This document shows, piece by piece, positions 6,296-8,582 of a stretch of DNA of 8,582 nucleotides. Source of the DNA: CADEED01 sp035286365 (GTDB taxonomy: Bacteria; Pseudomonadota; Gammaproteobacteria; Steroidobacterales; Steroidobacteraceae); the NCBI GenBank assembly GCA_035286365.1, contig DATHJZ010000279.1, forward strand, positions 1-8,582. The letters run 5' to 3'. The stretch's first letter is position 1; the number at the start of each line of letters is the position of its first letter. The notes under the pieces are model-generated. The model did no database searches. It saw only the letters and a list, made by a program, of their open reading frames with translations, and had not been told where the DNA came from. The translations under genes were made by a program, and so were the position numbers.

Positions 6296-6937
6296 CTACT
6301 TCGCCGTCCTGGTCAACGCAACCTTGTATTGCAGCTTCACTTCGTCGCCCACCCATTCGGTGGACTTCCAGTCGCCCGTGCCGACGCCGTAGTCGAGACG
6401 CTTGATCGTGGTTTCGCCCGATATTTCCGCGCCGGTCGCCGTAGTACGGATGTCGAGCGGCAGTTTGAGATCTTTCGTCACGCCATGCAGCGTGAGTTTG
6501 CCGGCGGCTTCGATTCCCTTCGCCCCGCGCGTGAGCGAAGTCGCGACGAACTGCGCGGTCGGGTATTTCTTCGGATCGAGCAGGTCGGCACCGGCCAGCG
6601 TGTCGTTGCGATCCTTGTCCTGCGTGTCGAACGAGCCCGTTTGTACCGCGACTTTCAGCGAGCCCGCGGCGAGATTCTTCTCGTCGTAGTTGAGTTCGGT
6701 GGCGAACTGTTTGAACACGCCCTGATTTTCGGCACCGGCCTGGATGAAGGAAAAAGTCAGGGTGCTGCCGGCCGGCGCCTGTACGTAGTGCGGCACACCG
6801 GCAGCTGCGGGGACGGTCGTGCTGGTGCCCGCCGGAGCGGCGGTGAGTTTGGCGGCCGGCGCCGGATTCTCGGCGGCCGAGCAGGCGGCGGCGCTGAGCG
6901 CGGCTCCTACGGTGAGTGCAGGTAGATAGTTGGTCAT
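6296..6937 (-). CDS. yceI: YceI family periplasmic protein
   Basis: A 213-aa exported protein. The N-terminus is hydrophobic (MTNYLPALTVGAALSAAAC), with a cysteine at residue 19 in a weak lipobox (AAAC). It may be lipidated, or cleaved by signal peptidase I nearby. An Ala/Pro/Thr linker leads to a YceI lipocalin-like barrel from about residue 50. Hallmarks are LTFSFIQAGAENQGVFKQF, the LNYDEKNLAAGSLKVAVQTGSFDT strand pair, LLDPKKYPTAQFVAT, GKLTLHGVTKDLKLPL and a C-terminal VKLQYKVALTRTAK. YceI proteins bind long isoprenoid or lipid-like ligands. The frame stays open far upstream through the b561 gene, but the ATG at 6937 begins the signal peptide and lies 5 bp after the b561 stop. A GGTGGAG sequence lies 13 nt upstream, somewhat far. 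The gene sits between b561 and the small membrane protein gene in a tight operon. Confidence 0.9.
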   Translation of the reverse strand: MTNYLPALTVGAALSAAACSAAENPAPAAKLTAAPAGTSTTVPAAAGVPHYVQAPAGSTLTFSFIQAGAENQGVFKQFATELNYDEKNLAAGSLKVAVQTGSFDTQDKDRNDTLAGADLLDPKKYPTAQFVATSLTRGAKGIEAAGKLTLHGVTKDLKLPLDIRTTATGAEISGETTIKRLDYGVGTGDWKSTEWVGDEVKLQYKVALTRTAK

Positions 6938-6942
6938 GGGTC

Positions 6943-7494
6943 TCACTTGACTCCACCGAAGGGCAGCATGCGCTTCAGCACGTCGTTCTTGTCGATGAAT
7001 TGGTGTTTGAGCGCGCCGGCGATGTGCACGGCGGCGACCGTGACCAGGACCGCAAACAGCAGGTGATGCAGGTCGTGTGTCAGATCGTAGACTCGGTCGC
7101 TCTTGCCGACCAGATTCGGGAATGCGAACAGGTTGAACCAGCTGACCGAGTAGGTCTTTGCGGAGGACATCAGCCAGCCCGTGAGCGGCATCGCGAAGAT
7201 CAGGCCATAGAGCAACACGTGTGAAATCTTCGCGAGTGTGCGTTCCCATGGTTTCGTTTCGGCGCTGAGGTCCGGCACGGGGTTCATCCAGCGCCAGGCG
7301 AGGCGAATGATCGCGAGCATCAGGATCGTCATGCCGAAGGACTTGTGATAACCCAGCGTTTTGAGCTTGGCAAAGCCGGTCGATGATTCCGCCCATTGCG
7401 CGATCACCCATTGATTGATGATCAGCAGCACGATGATCCAATGCAGCGCCTTCGAGAGCGTGCCCCACGATCGTGTGGTGTTGCGGAAAGTCAT
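6943..7494 (-). CDS. Cytochrome b561 (four-TM diheme type)
   Basis: A 183-aa inner-membrane protein of the prokaryotic cytochrome b561 family (CybB/YceJ), which holds b-type hemes and moves electrons between the quinone pool and periplasmic or superoxide substrates. Four TM segments are visible: about 14-33, 49-68, 88-110 and 142-162. Conserved histidines sit in or near them: H18 (LHWIIVLL), H50 (GYHKSFGMTIL), H92 (ISHVLLYGLIFAMPLTGW) and the cluster H140/H143/H144 (HDLHHLLF) with H157. These are the likely heme ligands, though I cannot assign pairs. It starts the operon b561-yceI-small membrane protein. In E. coli a b561 (YceJ) is likewise encoded next to yceI. The ATG at 7494 is chosen because it puts the conserved WGTLSKALHW close to the start. 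An in-frame TTG at 7518 would add 8 residues with no ribosome site. Confidence 0.92.
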   Translation of the reverse strand: MTFRNTTRSWGTLSKALHWIIVLLIINQWVIAQWAESSTGFAKLKTLGYHKSFGMTILMLAIIRLAWRWMNPVPDLSAETKPWERTLAKISHVLLYGLIFAMPLTGWLMSSAKTYSVSWFNLFAFPNLVGKSDRVYDLTHDLHHLLFAVLVTVAAVHIAGALKHQFIDKNDVLKRMLPFGGVK

Positions 7495-7501
7495 GCCGGG
7501 T

Positions 7502-7531
7502 AAGCTAGCTGCTGCCAAGGGGTTGGGTCAA
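7502..7531 (-). promoter_or_regulatory. Candidate sigma-70 promoter for the b561-yceI operon
   Basis: Minus-strand TTGACC (7531-7526), an 18-nt spacer and TAGCTT (7507-7502) lie in the 63-bp divergent gap. The -10 box ends 7 nt before the b561 ATG, so transcription would begin about at the start codon, and no Shine-Dalgarno is seen. The -35 hexamer is the same as in the candidate at 5691-5696. By-eye match only. Confidence 0.33.
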
Positions 7532-7557
7532 AGCCACGGAAGAGAGAGGCACACGCC

Positions 7558-8283
7558 ATGAGTACATTTCCAGCGGGATCGGGTTCCCGACTTGTTATTG
7601 CGAGTGTGGTGCTATTGGGGCTCGCCGCGTGTCAGACAAGTCCCCCGGTGAAGGAAACTTCGCCTCCCGCGCAAGCGGCGCCGGAACAGATGGAGATTCC
7701 CGCCGGCGCGCATGAATACAAAGTGGTCGCGGAAGAATCGTTGCTGCAGATCTTCGTATACCGCGGCGGCACCATGGCGCGGCTCGGTCACAACCACGTG
7801 ATCGCGTCGCACAACCTCGCGGGCAGTGCGTATGTCAGCGACGATCTGACTCAGACGCGCTTCGATATCACGATCCCGGTGAATGAGCTGACCATCGACG
7901 AGCCCGCGCTGCGCGAGCAGGCCGGCGCGGATTTTCCGCCCGGCGTTCCGCAGAGCGCGCGCGACGGCACGCGCACCAACATGTTGTCGGAAGCGCTGCT
8001 CGACGGCGCGAAGTATCCAACCATCCGGCTGCGCGCCACTGAAGTGGTTGCCGCGGGCGACTACTTCGATGTGGACGTGGAAATCACGCTCAAGGATCAG
8101 GTGCACCACGTACGGGCGCCGATCCACGTGCAGCGCAAGGATGGCGGCATCGCCGCGAGCGGCGAATTTCCGCTCAAACAATCGGGGCTGGGATTGAAAC
8201 CCTTCAGCGCGGCGCTGGGCGCGCTGCTGGTGGTCGATGAGATGCGCGTTCGCTTCGACGTCACCGCCCGCGACGCCAAGTAG
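7558..8283 (+). CDS. YceI-domain lipoprotein
   Basis: A 241-aa lipoprotein. The signal peptide (RLVIASVVLLGLAAC) has a lipobox LAAC with C25. A Pro/Glu-rich linker follows to about 52. The mature domain is a divergent YceI-like barrel: YKVVAEESLLQIFVYRGGTMARLGHNHVI (54-82), then FDITIPVNELTIDEP, NMLSEALLDGAKYPTIRLRATEV, FDVDVEITLKDQVHHVRAPI and GEFPLKQSGLGLKPFSAALGALLVVDEMRVRFDV. The GHNH motif (77-80) sits early in the barrel and is absent from the YceI encoded at 6296-6937, so it may bind a metal or ligand. Q26 at +2 favours outer-membrane placement. A good ribosome site, GAGAGG (7544-7549), lies 8 nt before the ATG. The gene diverges from the b561-yceI operon and probably works in the same envelope process. 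Its TAG stop (8281-8283) lies inside the end of a REP-like element. Confidence 0.9.
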   Translation: MSTFPAGSGSRLVIASVVLLGLAACQTSPPVKETSPPAQAAPEQMEIPAGAHEYKVVAEESLLQIFVYRGGTMARLGHNHVIASHNLAGSAYVSDDLTQTRFDITIPVNELTIDEPALREQAGADFPPGVPQSARDGTRTNMLSEALLDGAKYPTIRLRATEVVAAGDYFDVDVEITLKDQVHHVRAPIHVQRKDGGIAASGEFPLKQSGLGLKPFSAALGALLVVDEMRVRFDVTARDAK

Positions 8284-8286
8284 CTA

Positions 8287-8330
8287 GGGGTCTGGCTCCA
8301 ATTTGCGTCCGCAAATTGGTGCCTGACCCC
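8287..8330 (+). repeat. Left hairpin unit of the REP-like element
   Basis: Motif copies 1 and 2 pair around the inner hairpin (stem AATTTGCG/CGCAAATT). This gives a long stem of about 21 bp with two T-T mismatches (8293 and 8297 against their partners in 8318-8330). Confidence 0.75.
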
Positions 8331-8342
8331 ATTTCGGGGAGT

Positions 8343-8388
8343 GGGGTCAGGCACCGTTTTCTGAGAACAGAAAACGGAGCCAGACCCC
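8343..8388 (+). repeat. Right hairpin unit of the REP-like element
   Basis: Motif copies 3 and 4 pair around GTTTTCTG/CAGAAAAC with an AGAA loop. The stem is about 21 bp with two A-A mismatches, the mirror of the T-T mismatches in the left unit. Twelve bases (8331-8342) separate the two units. Confidence 0.75.
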
Positions 8389-8395
8389 TGACTAA

Positions 8396-8582
8396 TCAGC
8401 GGCCCAGTTCGGCGAGCAATCCATCCGCCCCGTAAACCTTCGACAACGCCTCGCGGATGATCGCCGGGTGCACGGCGACGGCGCGGTTTTTCTCCGTGTC
8501 GAACCAGTACGAGCCCGAGATCGAATGGATGTTGCCGTCGAACAGCAAGCCGACGATCTCGCCCTTGGCGTTGATCAGCGCG
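8396..8582 (-). CDS. S46 family peptidase (DPP7/DPP11 type), C-terminal fragment
   Basis: Partial gene: 61 residues and a TGA stop (8398-8396) are visible, entering from the right edge. The fragment ALINAKGEIVGLLFDGNIHSISGSYWFDTEKNRAVAVHPAIIREALSKVYGADGLLAEL matches the end of S46 dipeptidyl-peptidases, periplasmic or outer-membrane serine exopeptidases of Gram-negative bacteria. In that family the catalytic serine lies in a GNSGSP motif just before the LNAKGE(L/I)VGL segment, so it should be encoded within about 10 bases beyond the window. The end of the gene is only 1 bp from the REP-like element. It converges on the YceI lipoprotein gene. The choice between DPP7 and DPP11 specificity cannot be made from this piece. 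Confidence 0.85.
   Translation of the reverse strand, partial: ALINAKGEIVGLLFDGNIHSISGSYWFDTEKNRAVAVHPAIIREALSKVYGADGLLAELGR

Larger units (their letters stand above)
8281..8394. repeat. REP/REPIN-like palindromic element able to form a perfect cloverleaf
   Basis: Four copies of a 13-nt motif are arranged head-out and head-in: GGGGTCTGGCTCC (8287-8299), GGTGCCTGACCCC (8318-8330), GGGGTCAGGCACC (8343-8355) and GGAGCCAGACCCC (8376-8388). Copies 1 and 4 are exact reverse complements, as are 2 and 3. Between 1 and 2 lies AATTTGCG-TC-CGCAAATT (8300-8317), and between 3 and 4 lies GTTTTCTG-AGAA-CAGAAAAC (8356-8375), both perfect hairpins. The outer pair extends imperfectly to 8281-8299/8376-8394 (17 of 19 positions). 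The layout is that of a REPIN or small non-autonomous element moved in trans by a RAYT (Y1) transposase; I recall similar motifs near such transposases, but none is encoded here. It fills the gap between two convergent genes and may also stop transcription, although no U-run follows any hairpin. Confidence 0.85.

Noticed and set aside
6938..7468. Long open frame extending the YceI protein to 390 aa through the b561 gene
   Set aside because: The extension is the off-frame shadow of the clearly coding b561 gene and shows no domain. The signal peptide begins at 6937.
7495..7518. TTG start at 7518 for cytochrome b561
   Set aside because: It adds eight residues before the conserved start with no ribosome site. 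ATG 7494 is the simpler choice.
8286..8389. tRNA or other structured RNA gene suggested by the cloverleaf
   Set aside because: Stem lengths, total size and absence of tRNA consensus bases do not fit. The inverted 13-nt motif copies point to a REP-like element.
8356..8395. Simple rho-independent terminator after the YceI lipoprotein gene
   Set aside because: No T-run follows the hairpins on either strand. Termination by the structure remains possible but is not a classic site.

Overview
This GC-rich window has tightly packed genes on both strands. The gene set fits a gammaproteobacterium, possibly of the Steroidobacter/Xanthomonad type: an S46 peptidase, a cytochrome b561-YceI operon, several exported lipoproteins and an acetyl-CoA synthetase. 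The taxon is inferred from gene content and base composition only. Both ends cut through genes: the C-terminus of acetyl-CoA synthetase on the left and the C-terminus of an S46 peptidase on the right.

Left part (1-3500). The end of acs carries an unusual lysine-rich, histone H1-like tail of about 74 residues. Convergent to it is a hemolysin III/TrhA-type membrane protein, followed on the same strand by an unrecognised lipoprotein with four cysteines beyond the lipobox. Only 33 bp from that lipoprotein, and divergent from it, is a GlpQ-type periplasmic glycerophosphodiester phosphodiesterase. After it come a possible 23-codon hydrophobic leader peptide and a VOC (glyoxalase-fold) protein that has no visible Shine-Dalgarno site of its own.

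Middle part (3464-5700). A large minus-strand CoA-transferase/acetyl-CoA hydrolase-family protein (732 aa) overlaps the VOC gene tail-to-tail by 32 bp. A promoter candidate sits so close to its start codon that the mRNA may be leaderless.

Right part (5750-8582). A minus-strand operon reads cytochrome b561 -> YceI -> small two-TM protein with a possible PH-like soluble domain, with gaps of only 5-6 bp. Divergent from it is a second YceI-domain lipoprotein. The b561 and YceI proteins probably form an envelope redox or lipid/quinone-binding module, as in the E. coli yceJ-yceI pair.

The most striking non-coding feature lies at 8281-8394, between the second YceI gene and the S46 peptidase gene. 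It is a 114-bp REP/REPIN-like element built from four copies of a 13-nt motif. It can fold into a gap-free cloverleaf of perfect stems, or into two tandem imperfect hairpins. It fills the whole convergent intergenic space and contains the stop codon of the upstream gene. I see no rRNA, tRNA, CRISPR array or complete transposase gene. Apart from this element, no intergenic gap exceeds about 95 bp.
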